This document shows, piece after piece, positions 55,009 through 64,000 of a stretch of DNA of 64,000 nucleotides. The position numbers and the translations under genes are program-made. The notes under the pieces are model-generated. The model ran no database searches and was not told the origin of the DNA. It saw nothing but the letters and a program-made list of their open reading frames with translations. Source of the DNA: Paenibacillus sp. JQZ6Y-1 (GTDB lineage Bacteria > Bacillota > Bacilli > Paenibacillales > Paenibacillaceae); assembly GCF_040719145.1 (NCBI RefSeq), contig NZ_JBFDUZ010000001.1, positions 1,178,001 to 1,242,000 of the forward strand. The letters are read 5' to 3'. Every line of letters begins with the position of its first letter. Positions within the stretch are counted from its first letter, which is position 1.

Positions 55009-56250
55009 ATGACGACCTTATTACAAAAAACATCAAACATACTGGTACAAAAATTTGGCGGCACATCGCTCTCAAGCCCTGAAGCGCGACAGCATGTGCT
55101 GCGGCATATCAAACGCGAGCTTGCCCGGCAGGTCAAGCTCGTTGTTGTGGTATCCGCAATGGGACGCAGTGGCGACCCATACGCTACCGATACATTACTG
55201 GATAGCACCGCTCACAATGGCAGTGTGCCATCTGCACGCGAACGCGATCTGCTGATGGGTTGCGGAGAGATCATTTCTGCTGTCAATCTAAGTGGTATGC
55301 TGCATGCCGAGGGCATTCCGGCTGTTGCGTTAACCGGCGCACAGGCAGGTTTTATCACCGATGATAATTTTGGCAACGCGCGTATTCTGGCGATTCGTCC
55401 AGAGCGTGTACTGCAAGAACTGGAAGAAGGTAAGGTTGTCATCGTAACTGGCTTCCAAGGTCAAACCGAAAATGGCGATCTGACCACATTGGGACGCGGA
55501 GGCAGTGACACGTCGGCAACGGCGCTTGGCGCAGCTTTGCATGCAGGCATGGTGGATATCTATACCGACGTTGAAGGAATTCTGACTGCTGATCCGCGTA
55601 TTGTCGAGGATGCTAAGCCGCTTGCTTACGTGAGCTATGCCGAAATTTGCAATATGGCTCATCAAGGAGCCAAAGTCATTCATCCACGCGCCGTTGAGAT
55701 TGCGATGCAGGCGCAGGTGCCAGTACGTGTTCGTTCCACCTTTGCCGAAAGCGAAGGCACGCTGGTTACTCAGCCGGAGCAATTCGTTGATTCGCCGGGT
55801 GGTGTGATTGACCGCTTTGTTACTGGTATTACCTACATGAACAATGTAACGCAGATTACAGTTAATCAGCAGGACGGCGTGGAAAACCTCCAGCTTAAAG
55901 TATTCCAGTCGATGGCCGAAAACCGCATCAGCGTCGATTTTATTAATGTAACGCCTTACGGGGCGGTCTATACGGTATTGGATTATGAAGCAGAACGGGC
56001 AATGGAATTGCTTCGGGATATGGGTCTGCAACCAAGCAGCGTATCCGGATGTGCAAAAGTGTCAGTCGTTGGTGGCGGCATCAACGGTGTACCGGGGATT
56101 ATGGCGCGAATCGTCGCTGCATTGACCGGTCAAGGCATCACTATCCTTCAGTCTGCCGACTCCAATACAACTATCTGGGTGCTGGTGAAAAAGGAAGATA
56201 TGGTACAGGCAGTCCGTGCCCTCCACAACCAGTTTGAACTGCACCTATAA
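55009..56250 (+). CDS. dapG: Aspartokinase (DapG type)
   Basis: ATG 55009 (GGAGG 9 bases upstream) is preferred over ATG 55003. The 413-residue protein has VQKFGGTSLSSPEARQHV, GRGGSDTSATALGAALHA and YTDVEGILTADPRIV, then two ACT domains (about 265-410) typical of end-product-regulated enzymes. In B. subtilis DapG is feedback-inhibited by diaminopimelate. It lies between asd and dapA, so it supplies cell-wall and spore diaminopimelate flux. Confidence 0.95.
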   Translation: MTTLLQKTSNILVQKFGGTSLSSPEARQHVLRHIKRELARQVKLVVVVSAMGRSGDPYATDTLLDSTAHNGSVPSARERDLLMGCGEIISAVNLSGMLHAEGIPAVALTGAQAGFITDDNFGNARILAIRPERVLQELEEGKVVIVTGFQGQTENGDLTTLGRGGSDTSATALGAALHAGMVDIYTDVEGILTADPRIVEDAKPLAYVSYAEICNMAHQGAKVIHPRAVEIAMQAQVPVRVRSTFAESEGTLVTQPEQFVDSPGGVIDRFVTGITYMNNVTQITVNQQDGVENLQLKVFQSMAENRISVDFINVTPYGAVYTVLDYEAERAMELLRDMGLQPSSVSGCAKVSVVGGGINGVPGIMARIVAALTGQGITILQSADSNTTIWVLVKKEDMVQAVRALHNQFELHL

Positions 56251-56298
56251 TCTGCCCAATTTCTGCGGGAACTATCCCGTATTGAAGGAGGAAAAACA

Positions 56299-57174
56299 TT
56301 GGTAGACTTTGGAAGACTGATTACGGCAATGGTGACTCCCTTTACTGATCAGGACGAGATCGACTGGGATGCAACAGCCCGTTTAATTGATTATCTGATT
56401 GAAGAACAAAAGTCCGAATCCCTTGTTATTTGCGGAACGACCGGTGAATCGCCGACACTGACTGATGAGGAGAAGCTGGAAATGTTCCGCTTCTCCGTCA
56501 AACATGCCGCTGGCAGATGCAAAATTATCGCTGGTACAGGTAGCAACAATACCAAGCATTCGATCCATTTGACCCGCGAGGCTTCCAAGCTCGGGGTGGA
56601 TGGTCTGCTGCTGGTCGTGCCGTATTACAACAAGCCGAATCAGGCAGGTTTGTATGAGCACTTCAAAGCCATTGCAGCTGCAACCGAACTGCCGATTATT
56701 GTGTACAATGTTCCGGGGCGTACGGTAACCTGTATGTCTGCGGAAACAACAATCAAACTGGCACAGATCAGCAATATTGTTGCGACGAAGGAATGTGCAT
56801 CGATTGATCAAGTGACTGAGATCGCCGCTGGGGCGCCAGAAGGCTTCCGTATTTATTCCGGTGAGGATGCAACGGGCTTTGCGGCTGTAACGGTAGGTGC
56901 ATACGGTATTATCAGCGTAGCGAGCCATGTCGTAGGTCAAACGATGTCCGATATGATCAATCTCTATGTGAATGGTCAGGTAGAACAAGCGGCACGTATT
57001 AATCAAAAGCTATTGCCATTGTTCAAAGGACTGTTTTCCTGCCCTGATCCGCTGCCAAACCCGTCTGCGGTCAAATATGCGCTATGTATTCGCGGCTATG
57101 GCAATGGGGATGTACGTCTACCTCTGATGCCACCATCAGATGCACAGAAGAAATTTATCGAAGCCTTGCTGTAA
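56299..57174 (+). CDS. dapA: 4-hydroxy-tetrahydrodipicolinate synthase
   Basis: TTG start with TGAAGGAGG upstream. The 291-residue protein has the Schiff-base Lys K164 (VATKECASIDQV), catalytic Tyr Y136 (IVYNVPGRTV) and the CGTTGESPTLTDEEK loop. It condenses pyruvate with aspartate semialdehyde, the first committed lysine/diaminopimelate step. It ends the operon, and a strong terminator lies about 210 bases downstream. In B. subtilis the RNase J gene follows directly. Confidence 0.96.
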   Translation: MVDFGRLITAMVTPFTDQDEIDWDATARLIDYLIEEQKSESLVICGTTGESPTLTDEEKLEMFRFSVKHAAGRCKIIAGTGSNNTKHSIHLTREASKLGVDGLLLVVPYYNKPNQAGLYEHFKAIAAATELPIIVYNVPGRTVTCMSAETTIKLAQISNIVATKECASIDQVTEIAAGAPEGFRIYSGEDATGFAAVTVGAYGIISVASHVVGQTMSDMINLYVNGQVEQAARINQKLLPLFKGLFSCPDPLPNPSAVKYALCIRGYGNGDVRLPLMPPSDAQKKFIEALL

Positions 57175-57582
57175 TATCCATTACGAATCAGCTCAAGATC
57201 AGTAGACGTTGTACACAACTGGCTGAATAGCTAGTGCATAATGATGTATAACAATACACTGTATTGAAGCATTGCGGCAAAGCGTTATTAGCTGCATAAT
57301 GTGAAACCAGTCTATTCTCGAAGTGTTGCAGCTTCGTATGGATAGGTATTCCCTGATTCCAATTATTTTGATAACGATTATCCAAGCACAGCCTATAAAA
57401 AGGGCTGTGCTTTTTATTTTATACGGCAGATCCGGTAAAGGGCAGTACATAAAGGGTAAGAAGAGGACGAGAGCACATGCCGAAGCAAACAGACAGACCG
57501 GCATGTAGAGGTTGAGCATAGAGAGATTATATGTAGGGATTAGATGTGGAGAAGTTCATCATACACTGAGGAGTGAATGCCC
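57175..57582 (+). other. dapA-xfp intergenic region
   Basis: This 408-base gap holds the dapA terminator (57384-57420) and an 8-base inverted repeat (57475-57482 with 57499-57506) about 75 bases before xfp. I see no gene and no convincing xfp promoter or CcpA site. Confidence 0.55.
57384..57420 (+). terminator. Intrinsic terminator after dapA
   Basis: A perfect 10-base stem (57384-57393 with 57403-57412) with a 9-base loop is followed by a T-rich run (TTTATTTT). Confidence 0.85.
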
Positions 57583-59970
57583 ATGAAATCGCAAGCAGTA
57601 CCTGTTGATTACTCATCGCCCACGTATTTGGAGAAAATGGATGCCTGCTGGCGGGCTGCCAATTATTTGTCAATTGGTCAGATTTATTTGAAGGATAATC
57701 CACTGCTGCGTAGACCATTGCAACAAAATGACTTGAAAATTCATCCGATCGGACACTGGGGAACCGTGCCGGGACAGAATTTTATTTATACGCATTTGAA
57801 TCGAGTGATTAATAAATATGATCTTAACATGTTTTACATTGAGGGTCCCGGACATGGTGGTCAGGTGATGGTATCCAATGCGTATCTGGAAGGCAGTTAT
57901 ACGGAGATTTATCCAGAAATCACTTGTGATGAACAGGGTATGCAGCGACTGTTCCGCCAGTTTTCATTTCCCGGTGGCGTTGCTTCCCATGCTGCTCCAG
58001 AAACGCCGGGTTCCATTCATGAAGGCGGCGAATTGGGATATTCGTTATCTCATGCGGTCGGTGCCATTCTAGATCATCCCGATCTGATTGCTGCTGTTGT
58101 GATCGGCGATGGGGAAGCGGAGACGGGTCCACTCGCAGCTTCATGGTTTTCTAACCGTTTTATTAACCCAGTGACTGATGGTGCAGTGCTGCCTATTTTG
58201 CATCTAAATGGCTTCAAAATCAGCAATCCTACCATTCTGGCGCGTCAGAGTGATGAGGAGCTGCATGCTTATTTTACCGGAATGGGCTGGGAGCCGATCT
58301 TTGTTGAAGGCGATGATCCACAGCAGATGCACCCAGCGATGGCTGGAGCATTGGATCATATCATAGAGCGGATTCAGCATATTCAGCACAATGCTCGCCA
58401 TAACAATGATCTTCAACGTCCGCGTTGGCCGCTGCTTATTTTCCGTAGTCCCAAAGGTTGGACAGGTCCAAAAGAGTGGGATGGCAAAGTGATCGAAGGC
58501 TCATTTCGGGCGCATCAGGTGCCAATGCCTGCGGATCAAGCGCATATGCAGTATGCTCCCGAATTAACGTCTTGGATGCAGAGCTATCGACCAGAAGAAT
58601 GCTTTGATGAGCAGGGGAGATTGCGTGCAGAGCTGGCGGACATTCTGCCGAAGGGTCAAAAGCGGATGAGTATGAATCCAGTCACTAACGGCGGTCTGCT
58701 CACTAAGGATTTGAAGCTACCGTCGCTTGCAGAGCATCAGCTATCTATCACGCAGCCGGGAGTGGAGCAAGCACAGGACATGGAGGTTCTGGCGCAGTAT
58801 GTTCGGGATCTGATTGTGCTGAATCGGGACGAACGTCATTTTCGTATTTTCGGACCGGATGAAACGATGTCCAATCGGTTGACGCCTGTATTTGAAGTGA
58901 CAGAGCGACGCTGGATGGCACCCATTCATCCACAAACAGATGAGCATCTGGCGCATGATGGATTTGTGATTGATTCGCAGTTATCTGAGCATCAGGCGGA
59001 GGGAATGCTGGAAGGGTATCTGCTGAGTGGGCGACATGGCTTTTTTGCCAGCTATGAGTCGTTTTTGCGCATTGTTGATTCTATGATTACCCAGCATTTC
59101 AAATGGTTGCGCAAATCAAGTGTATTGGATTGGCGTGCCGATATTCCATCGCTGAATCTGATCGCCTCATCAACCGTATTTCAGCAGGATCACAACGGCT
59201 ATACTCATCAAGACCCCGGTATTTTGGGACATTTGGCAGACAAGCGGCATGATCTAGTACGCGAATATTTGCCTGCGGATGCGAATACCTTACTGGCAGT
59301 ATTTGAAAAGGTTGCGAATGATCGCGGTAAGATCAACCTAATCATTACGTCCAAGCATCCACGTCTGCAATGGTTCACGCCGACAGAGGCAGCGGAGCTG
59401 GTGGAGCGAGGGATGAGCATCGTTCCATGGGCAAGTACAGCAGCACCGAATGAAGAGCCGGATCTTGTCATTGCTGCTGCGGGTACGGAACCCATGACCG
59501 AAGCGTTGGCGGCGGTTTCGATTCTGCATGAGTATTTGCCAGATCTGAACATCCGTTTTGTGAGCGTGGTCGATCTGCTGCGTTTGCGCATTCAGGACCG
59601 CGATCCGCGCGGCTTGTCAGAGCAGGACTGCATATCTTATTTTACAGGGAATAAGCCGGTACTGTTTGCTTTTCACGGGTATGAGGGATTGATTCGCGAC
59701 CTGTTCTTCGATCATCCGAACCGCAACATTCATATTCATGGGTATAGAGAAAATGGCGATATTACAACGCCATTTGATATGAGAGTGCGGAATGAGCTGG
59801 ATCGCTTCAGTTTGGTCAAGGCGGCGTTACGTAGCTTGCCAGAGCATGATGACCACAACACATTCATTACGAGCATGGACGAGATGCTGAAGAAGCATAA
59901 TGAGTATATACGCTCCGAAGGCACCGACCTACCAGAAGTAGAGCAGTGGCGCTGGTCTGGCTTAACATGA
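57583..59970 (+). CDS. xfp: Phosphoketolase
   Basis: ATG 57583 (GAGGAG 9 bases upstream) gives 795 residues; ATG 57577 is too close to that site. Typical phosphoketolase blocks are [60 protein letters not shown] and the thiamine diphosphate site [14 protein letters not shown]. The enzyme splits xylulose 5-phosphate (and in many members fructose 6-phosphate) into acetyl phosphate and a shorter sugar phosphate. It is not part of this conserved block in B. subtilis and is flanked by a terminator and a 1-kb gap, which suggests a later insertion. Confidence 0.95.
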   Translation: MKSQAVPVDYSSPTYLEKMDACWRAANYLSIGQIYLKDNPLLRRPLQQNDLKIHPIGHWGTVPGQNFIYTHLNRVINKYDLNMFYIEGPGHGGQVMVSNAYLEGSYTEIYPEITCDEQGMQRLFRQFSFPGGVASHAAPETPGSIHEGGELGYSLSHAVGAILDHPDLIAAVVIGDGEAETGPLAASWFSNRFINPVTDGAVLPILHLNGFKISNPTILARQSDEELHAYFTGMGWEPIFVEGDDPQQMHPAMAGALDHIIERIQHIQHNARHNNDLQRPRWPLLIFRSPKGWTGPKEWDGKVIEGSFRAHQVPMPADQAHMQYAPELTSWMQSYRPEECFDEQGRLRAELADILPKGQKRMSMNPVTNGGLLTKDLKLPSLAEHQLSITQPGVEQAQDMEVLAQYVRDLIVLNRDERHFRIFGPDETMSNRLTPVFEVTERRWMAPIHPQTDEHLAHDGFVIDSQLSEHQAEGMLEGYLLSGRHGFFASYESFLRIVDSMITQHFKWLRKSSVLDWRADIPSLNLIASSTVFQQDHNGYTHQDPGILGHLADKRHDLVREYLPADANTLLAVFEKVANDRGKINLIITSKHPRLQWFTPTEAAELVERGMSIVPWASTAAPNEEPDLVIAAAGTEPMTEALAAVSILHEYLPDLNIRFVSVVDLLRLRIQDRDPRGLSEQDCISYFTGNKPVLFAFHGYEGLIRDLFFDHPNRNIHIHGYRENGDITTPFDMRVRNELDRFSLVKAALRSLPEHDDHNTFITSMDEMLKKHNEYIRSEGTDLPEVEQWRWSGLT

Positions 59971-60660
59971 CGAGGTATCTCTCAGCAGAGCGAACGCCTA
60001 GCTACCAACAGAACGAAGGTAGGGCTATCCATCTATTGAGAAATTAAATACCTGCAAACAAAGTGGATAAGCGGGATAGAAAGTGAGCGTTTAGAATTAC
60101 GGAGAGTTTCAAGAGACAGAGAAAATAGGAATTGTTTTGCACAAGCTCATGTGATATACCATAGACCATGCACAAGGTTGTCTTTTCCTTAAAACTACAG
60201 ATGATGATCATATCCTTGCTCACTCATACGCGGATACAAGCAAACGTATCCAGCAGCAGTCACTGCTTATGCCAGTCACTGTTTATAAGGACAGATGCTT
60301 CAAACGTATATTACAAGGGAACAGCACGACCTTGTGTTTTATTGTGTTATCGTCTGTCGGGATTTACTGCGTGTTGGTATATCAGGTTTAACAGGGAAGC
60401 AATTCGGGTACTAAGCATTGATGTGCTACGAACAAGATCGGATGCAAGGCATAACAATCTATCAAACCCCATAAGCACGAATATACTACATTCACCAGCG
60501 TGAATATTTATACATATAATTGCAAAATGAGCACAGTTTTATCCGTTATCACCTGAAGCGTGTGCTGCACAACAGGTGATGAATAGCCTTCCTACATAAC
60601 CGGTTTTCCTTGCTATGAAAGGGGTTTATTGCTTATGTTACCGCGGGTTTCAAACATGAC

Positions 60661-60690
60661 TTGTGTTTTTGTTTTTTTATCATGTATAAT
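60661..60690 (+). promoter_or_regulatory. Sigma-A promoter of the RNase J gene
   Basis: TTGTGT at 60661-60666, 18 bases, then a perfect TATAAT at 60685-60690. The transcript would carry a 5' leader of about 275 bases. Confidence 0.6.
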
Positions 60691-60782
60691 ATTCTCAAGT
60701 GACTGGGTGCGGTATAAAAAAGTAATAAAAGTTTGCGAATAGAATTCTTTGTCAGGCAGAGTGTTCGTGACATTCGTAAACG

Positions 60783-60855
60783 ATGCAAGAATATGAAATT
60801 TCCGGATGGTGGTTTCTTGCATACTTTAACTGGTACAGGACCGGTTTGTATTGTT
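60783..60855 (+). promoter_or_regulatory. Hairpins in the RNase J leader
   Basis: A perfect 9-base stem (60783-60791 with 60824-60832) encloses a 32-base loop, followed by a small stem (60839-60844 with 60850-60855) and a T-rich segment. They lie in the untranslated leader. Confidence 0.4.
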
Positions 60856-60970
60856 ATAGCCAACATTTGCAGTTGATTTTGTAAATTATTACCATGCTAT
60901 TGTAGAACACAAATTCTTTTTGTTTATAAATATTAAAACGGCGTCCAACATTATAGGAGGTATAGTTCCA

Positions 60971-62653
60971 TTGTCCAAAAAAAACACAAATAACGAAAAA
61001 CTGACGATCTTTGCTTTGGGCGGCGTCGGTGAAATTGGTAAAAACATGTATGTCATCCAATACGGAAATGACATTGTCGTAGTAGACTCAGGACTCAAAT
61101 TCCCTGAGGAAGATATGCTGGGGATCGATATGGTCATTCCAGATATTTCCTACCTGACAGAAAATCGCGATAAAGTACGCGGTATTCTGCTGACACACGG
61201 CCATGAAGACCACATCGGCGGCCTGCCATACGTTCTGAAACATCTCAATGTACCGGTATACGGTACTCGCCTGACTATGGGTCTGGTAGAGAATAAACTG
61301 AAAGAAGCCAATCTGCTTGGCGAAACAAAACGAATCATCATTCATGAAGATTCCGAAGTGAAACTGGGTAACACCATCACAGCCACCTTCTTCCGAACCA
61401 ATCACAGTATTCCAGATTCCGTGGGTGTCTGCCTGGCTACACCGGAAGGCAACGTTGTTCATACAGGTGACTTCAAATTTGACCATACACCGGTTAATAA
61501 TGAATTTGCTAATCTGCAACGTATGGCTGAGATCGGTGCCAAAGGCGTACTGGCACTGTTGTCTGACAGTACAAACGCTGACCGCCCAGGCTACACACCT
61601 TCTGAGAAAACCGTTGGCATCGTGATGGAAGACATCTTCCGCAAAGCGACGCAACGTGTAGTCGTAGCGACATTTGCATCCAACGTTCACCGCATTCAGC
61701 AAGTTGTAAATGCTGCTGCTGCAACCGGTCGCAAAATTACCGTTATCGGTCGCAGTATGGTTAACGTAGTAGGAATTGCTAGCGATCTCGGTTATCTGGA
61801 TATTCCAGATGGCATGCTGATCGAACCAGAAGAAGTAAACAAAATGTCCGCTGACCGTGTCGTTATCCTGTCGACAGGTAGCCAAGGCGAGCCAATGTCC
61901 GCCTTAACGCGCATGGCACGCTCTACACACCGTAAGGTGGATATCCTGCCAGGTGATAGTGTAATTATCGCGGCAACGCCGGTACCGGGTAACGAGAAAT
62001 ATATCGGTCGTACGATCGACGAATTGTTCCGTCTCGGCGCTAACGTATACTACAGTGGTGCAAACCCTGGCGTACACGTTTCCGGTCACGGTTCGCAAGA
62101 AGAGCTGAAACTGATGCTGAACCTGATGAAACCTAAATATTTCATCCCGATTCACGGTGAATACCGGATGCAGCGTAGACATGCGATGCTGGGTGAAGCA
62201 ACAGGCGTAGATCCGAACAACATCTTTATCGTAGACATCGGTGACACAGTTGAGATCGTTAACGGTGCTGCACGCAAAGCCGGTAAAGTCACTTCCGGTA
62301 ACGTGCTGATCGATGGTCTGGGTGTCGGCGATGTAGGTAACATCGTACTGCGCGATCGCAAATTGCTGTCTCAAGACGGTATCATGGTCGTAGTCGTAAC
62401 CCTGAGCAAACAAAATGGCCAGATCGTATCCGGTCCGGACATCATCTCCCGTGGTTTTGTCTATGTGCGCGAATCCGAAGGTCTGCTGGATGAAGCAAAC
62501 CGCATCGTAACAAGCACATTGCAACGTCTGATGAGTGAGAACGTTAACGAGTGGGCTTCCCTGAAAACTAGCGTCAAAGACGCGCTCGGACGTTTCCTGT
62601 ACGAACAGACACGCCGCAGACCGATGATCCTGCCGATCATTATGGAAGTGTAA
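60971..62653 (+). CDS. rnjB: Ribonuclease J
   Basis: TTG at 60971 has AGGAGG 10 bases upstream, and the protein then starts SKKNTNNEKLTIFALGGVGE; upstream in-frame codons are not supported. The 560-residue enzyme has the metallo-beta-lactamase motif THGHEDH with H76, H78, D80 and H81, the beta-CASP part (LLSDSTNADRPGYTPSE, STGSQGEPMSAL) and a C-terminal domain. RNase J acts as endonuclease and 5'-3' exonuclease in RNA decay. Position after dapA matches B. subtilis rnjB, but by sequence alone it could be RNase J1. Confidence 0.93.
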   Translation: MSKKNTNNEKLTIFALGGVGEIGKNMYVIQYGNDIVVVDSGLKFPEEDMLGIDMVIPDISYLTENRDKVRGILLTHGHEDHIGGLPYVLKHLNVPVYGTRLTMGLVENKLKEANLLGETKRIIIHEDSEVKLGNTITATFFRTNHSIPDSVGVCLATPEGNVVHTGDFKFDHTPVNNEFANLQRMAEIGAKGVLALLSDSTNADRPGYTPSEKTVGIVMEDIFRKATQRVVVATFASNVHRIQQVVNAAAATGRKITVIGRSMVNVVGIASDLGYLDIPDGMLIEPEEVNKMSADRVVILSTGSQGEPMSALTRMARSTHRKVDILPGDSVIIAATPVPGNEKYIGRTIDELFRLGANVYYSGANPGVHVSGHGSQEELKLMLNLMKPKYFIPIHGEYRMQRRHAMLGEATGVDPNNIFIVDIGDTVEIVNGAARKAGKVTSGNVLIDGLGVGDVGNIVLRDRKLLSQDGIMVVVVTLSKQNGQIVSGPDIISRGFVYVRESEGLLDEANRIVTSTLQRLMSENVNEWASLKTSVKDALGRFLYEQTRRRPMILPIIMEV

Positions 62654-62674
62654 GCACATGTCATTGTGCTTTTT
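62653..62674 (+). terminator. First terminator after RNase J
   Basis: A 6-base stem (62653-62658 with 62665-62670, extendable by one pair) begins in the stop codon and is followed by TTTT. Confidence 0.6.
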
Positions 62675-62700
62675 GAATAAAAAGTAAGGGCAACCAGTCG

Positions 62701-62755
62701 CCCCTGCTTCTCCGCATGGTATATTGGACGGTCCCATGCGGGGAGCAGGGGTTTT
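62701..62755 (+). terminator. Second, long terminator after RNase J
   Basis: An 18-pair GC-rich stem with one bulge (62701-62719 with 62734-62751) is followed by TTTT and a further T-rich stretch. Together with the first hairpin it forms a tandem terminator. Confidence 0.85.
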
Positions 62756-62801
62756 GTCGTTTCAAAACGCAAACAAATGTACGGCATCTGCGGTTGGAGT
62801 A

Positions 62802-62810
62802 TGCTATAAT
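62802..62810 (+). promoter_or_regulatory. Extended -10 promoter of ftsK
   Basis: TGC followed by a perfect TATAAT (62805-62810). No good -35 is visible. It lies 23 bases before the GTG start, so the leader is very short. Confidence 0.55.
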
Positions 62811-62832
62811 AACACATCGGAGGTGGTAACAG

Positions 62833-64000
62833 GTGGCTAAGCCGAAAACAGCCCAGAAGCCCAGAACGACAACCAAAACAACCCGGAAGTCCGCGCCATC
62901 TGCTGCGCGGAAACCGGCGCAAAGTGCCAAGCGCAAATCGTCTACTGGACGTAAGCGCAAAAGCAATAAGGCACCTGCTTTGAGTATATTAAAATATGAA
63001 ATTTACGGGATTATCCTGATTACCTTATCGGTTATTGCATTGTCCAGACAGGCTGCTGTTGGACATTTTCTGTATTACATAACTGCGTTTATTTTAGGCA
63101 AAGTGTACTTTGTTCTGCCGCTGGTAGGAATGTACATTGGTCTGATGACAATGCTTCGTCAACGCTGGAATCATGGCTGGAACAGTCGCATGAGCGGGCT
63201 TGTATTGCTTGTCTTTACAATGACATTAGGAAGTGTGATGCTTCATGTACCGGCAGAACAGCTCAGCTCCTTGCCAGCACGACAGGAGGCAGGTGGTTAT
63301 ATCGGCGCTGTACAGACATGGATGCTAACGATGCTATTCGGTGTCATCGGTACAAAGCTAATTGCCGGAGTCATGTTGATGATCAGTCTGATGCTCATTA
63401 CGCAAAAGTCTGTGGTGGAAGTTGCTGATTACGGACGCAATATCCTTTCCGGCGCAGGTGCGGCTGTCGGACGACAATGGCAGTCTTCGCGTGAAGCGGT
63501 AGCAGAGCGTCGTCGGGAACGTGAATTGGAACTGGCGGAAGCTGAGGAACTTGCTGCACAGGAGCCAGAGACGTATGAGGAAGAGTACGAAGAGGGGCAG
63601 GCACGTCAAGGCTTGCTTGGCTGGTTACGCAAGTCTCGTGCCAATCAGGAGGAAGAGGAGACAGAAGCCGAAGAAACGGTATATGCAGCTCTGCCAGAGC
63701 GCTCAACGACCCCGTCGCGCCGTCGTTCCAAATCCAAAACGAGTCTCCCTGCGGAAGATTCCGTGGTGGCTTCAACAAGCGCGCAGCCTCGTTCTATGTA
63801 TATTGCGGATGAAGACGATCTGTGGGATAATGCGCCAGCGACAGGTACACTTGCAGCGAAGGCTGGAGATACTGTAGGTTCAGCTGAGGCTGTGGCTGCT
63901 TATACTGAAGGTGTTGAGCGCGATGCTGTACCAGATCGCACACCGATTATTCGAGATTTCTTTGAACAGATTCGTTCGGAGCGCTCAGATCAGCCAGAGC
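62833..64000 (+). CDS. ftsK: DNA translocase FtsK/SpoIIIE (3' partial)
   Basis: GTG at 62833 has GGAGG 9 bases upstream; the frame stays open for 389 codons to the window end. The first 48 residues are very basic (Lys, Arg, Thr, Ala), then come four hydrophobic helices (about 55-200) typical of the membrane anchor of SpoIIIE-type translocases, and then an acidic, Glu/Ala/Arg-rich linker. The ATPase motor and gamma domain lie beyond the window. In B. subtilis spoIIIE lies shortly after rnjB; the intervening tepA gene is absent here. The identification depends on layout and position. Confidence 0.85.
   Translation, partial: MAKPKTAQKPRTTTKTTRKSAPSAARKPAQSAKRKSSTGRKRKSNKAPALSILKYEIYGIILITLSVIALSRQAAVGHFLYYITAFILGKVYFVLPLVGMYIGLMTMLRQRWNHGWNSRMSGLVLLVFTMTLGSVMLHVPAEQLSSLPARQEAGGYIGAVQTWMLTMLFGVIGTKLIAGVMLMISLMLITQKSVVEVADYGRNILSGAGAAVGRQWQSSREAVAERRRERELELAEAEELAAQEPETYEEEYEEGQARQGLLGWLRKSRANQEEEETEAEETVYAALPERSTTPSRRRSKSKTSLPAEDSVVASTSAQPRSMYIADEDDLWDNAPATGTLAAKAGDTVGSAEAVAAYTEGVERDAVPDRTPIIRDFFEQIRSERSDQPE

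Larger units (their letters stand above)
59971..60970 (+). other. 1-kb region without a convincing gene between xfp and RNase J
   Basis: No open frame here has both a ribosome binding site and protein-like composition. An 8-base inverted repeat (60548-60555 with 60573-60580) has no U-tract. The last 310 bases hold a promoter (60661-60690) and a long leader for the RNase J gene. The first 600 bases show nothing I can identify and may be eroded sequence. Confidence 0.6.

Noticed and set aside
60168-60503. 111-codon + strand frame in the xfp to RNase J gap
   Set aside because: No ribosome binding site before its ATG and a composition typical of random frames.

Overview
The window is chromosomal DNA from a motile, low- to mid-GC Firmicute, most probably Paenibacillus or another Paenibacillaceae. 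Protein sequences and gene order resemble Bacillus subtilis (fla/che cluster, rpsB-tsf-pyrH-frr, uppS-cdsA-dxr-rseP-proS-polC, rimP-nusA-infB, asd-dapG-dapA). Paenibacillaceae-type features are the DUF342/FapA gene after sigD, an NrnA-type gene between rbfA and truB, and dut after the M16 peptidase. The species cannot be fixed from this stretch. Every convincing gene lies on the + strand. No rRNA, tRNA, CRISPR array, insertion sequence or prophage was seen.

Region 1 (1-24.9 kb) is the distal part of a fla/che operon: fliJ (cut by the left edge), ylxF/motE-like, fliK, flgD, a TIGR02530-type gene, flgE/flgG-like hook-rod gene, swrD/flbD, fliL, fliM, fliY, cheY, fliO/fliZ, fliP, fliQ, fliR, flhB, flhA, flhF, flhG, cheB, cheA, cheW, cheC, cheD, a small membrane protein gene, sigD, fapA and a short unknown gene. 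Many genes overlap by 1-11 bases. An intrinsic terminator covers the last stop codon (24910-24938) and directly abuts a sequence resembling a sigma-D promoter. Two accessory membrane proteins follow (24977-26325): a SwrB-like coiled-coil protein and a protein with a lone MltG/YceG LysM-like domain.

Region 2 (26.3-40.3 kb) is translation, nucleotide, envelope and replication housekeeping: rpsB, tsf, pyrH, frr, uppS, cdsA, dxr, rseP, proS and polC. ProRS is the short archaeal/eukaryotic-type enzyme, not the long bacterial type. A terminator-like hairpin sits directly against the polC ribosome binding site.

Region 3 (40.3-51.6 kb) is the rimP-nusA-rnpM-ylxQ-infB-rbfA-nrnA-truB-ribF operon followed by rpsO and pnp. 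It is headed by a strong sigma-A promoter and a long leader with two strong hairpins, one terminator-like. IF2 carries a long Gly/Asn/Arg-rich linker.

Region 4 (51.6-64 kb) holds an M16 peptidase, dut, asd-dapG-dapA, a phosphoketolase (xfp), a 1-kb stretch without a convincing gene, RNase J, and the start of ftsK/spoIIIE (cut by the right edge). Compared with the B. subtilis order, ylxY, ymxH, spoVFA-spoVFB (dipicolinate synthase) and tepA are absent from their usual places, and xfp is inserted between dapA and the RNase J gene. The asd leader contains competing complementary segments that look like a regulatory RNA and does not resemble the lysine riboswitch.

I found no plainly novel multi-gene defence or metabolic system. 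The best leads are RNA leaders (asd, rimP, polC, rpsO, rnj), the uncharacterised genes around sigD, the absent sporulation-linked genes, and the unusual low-complexity extensions in FlgD, FliY, CheB and IF2.
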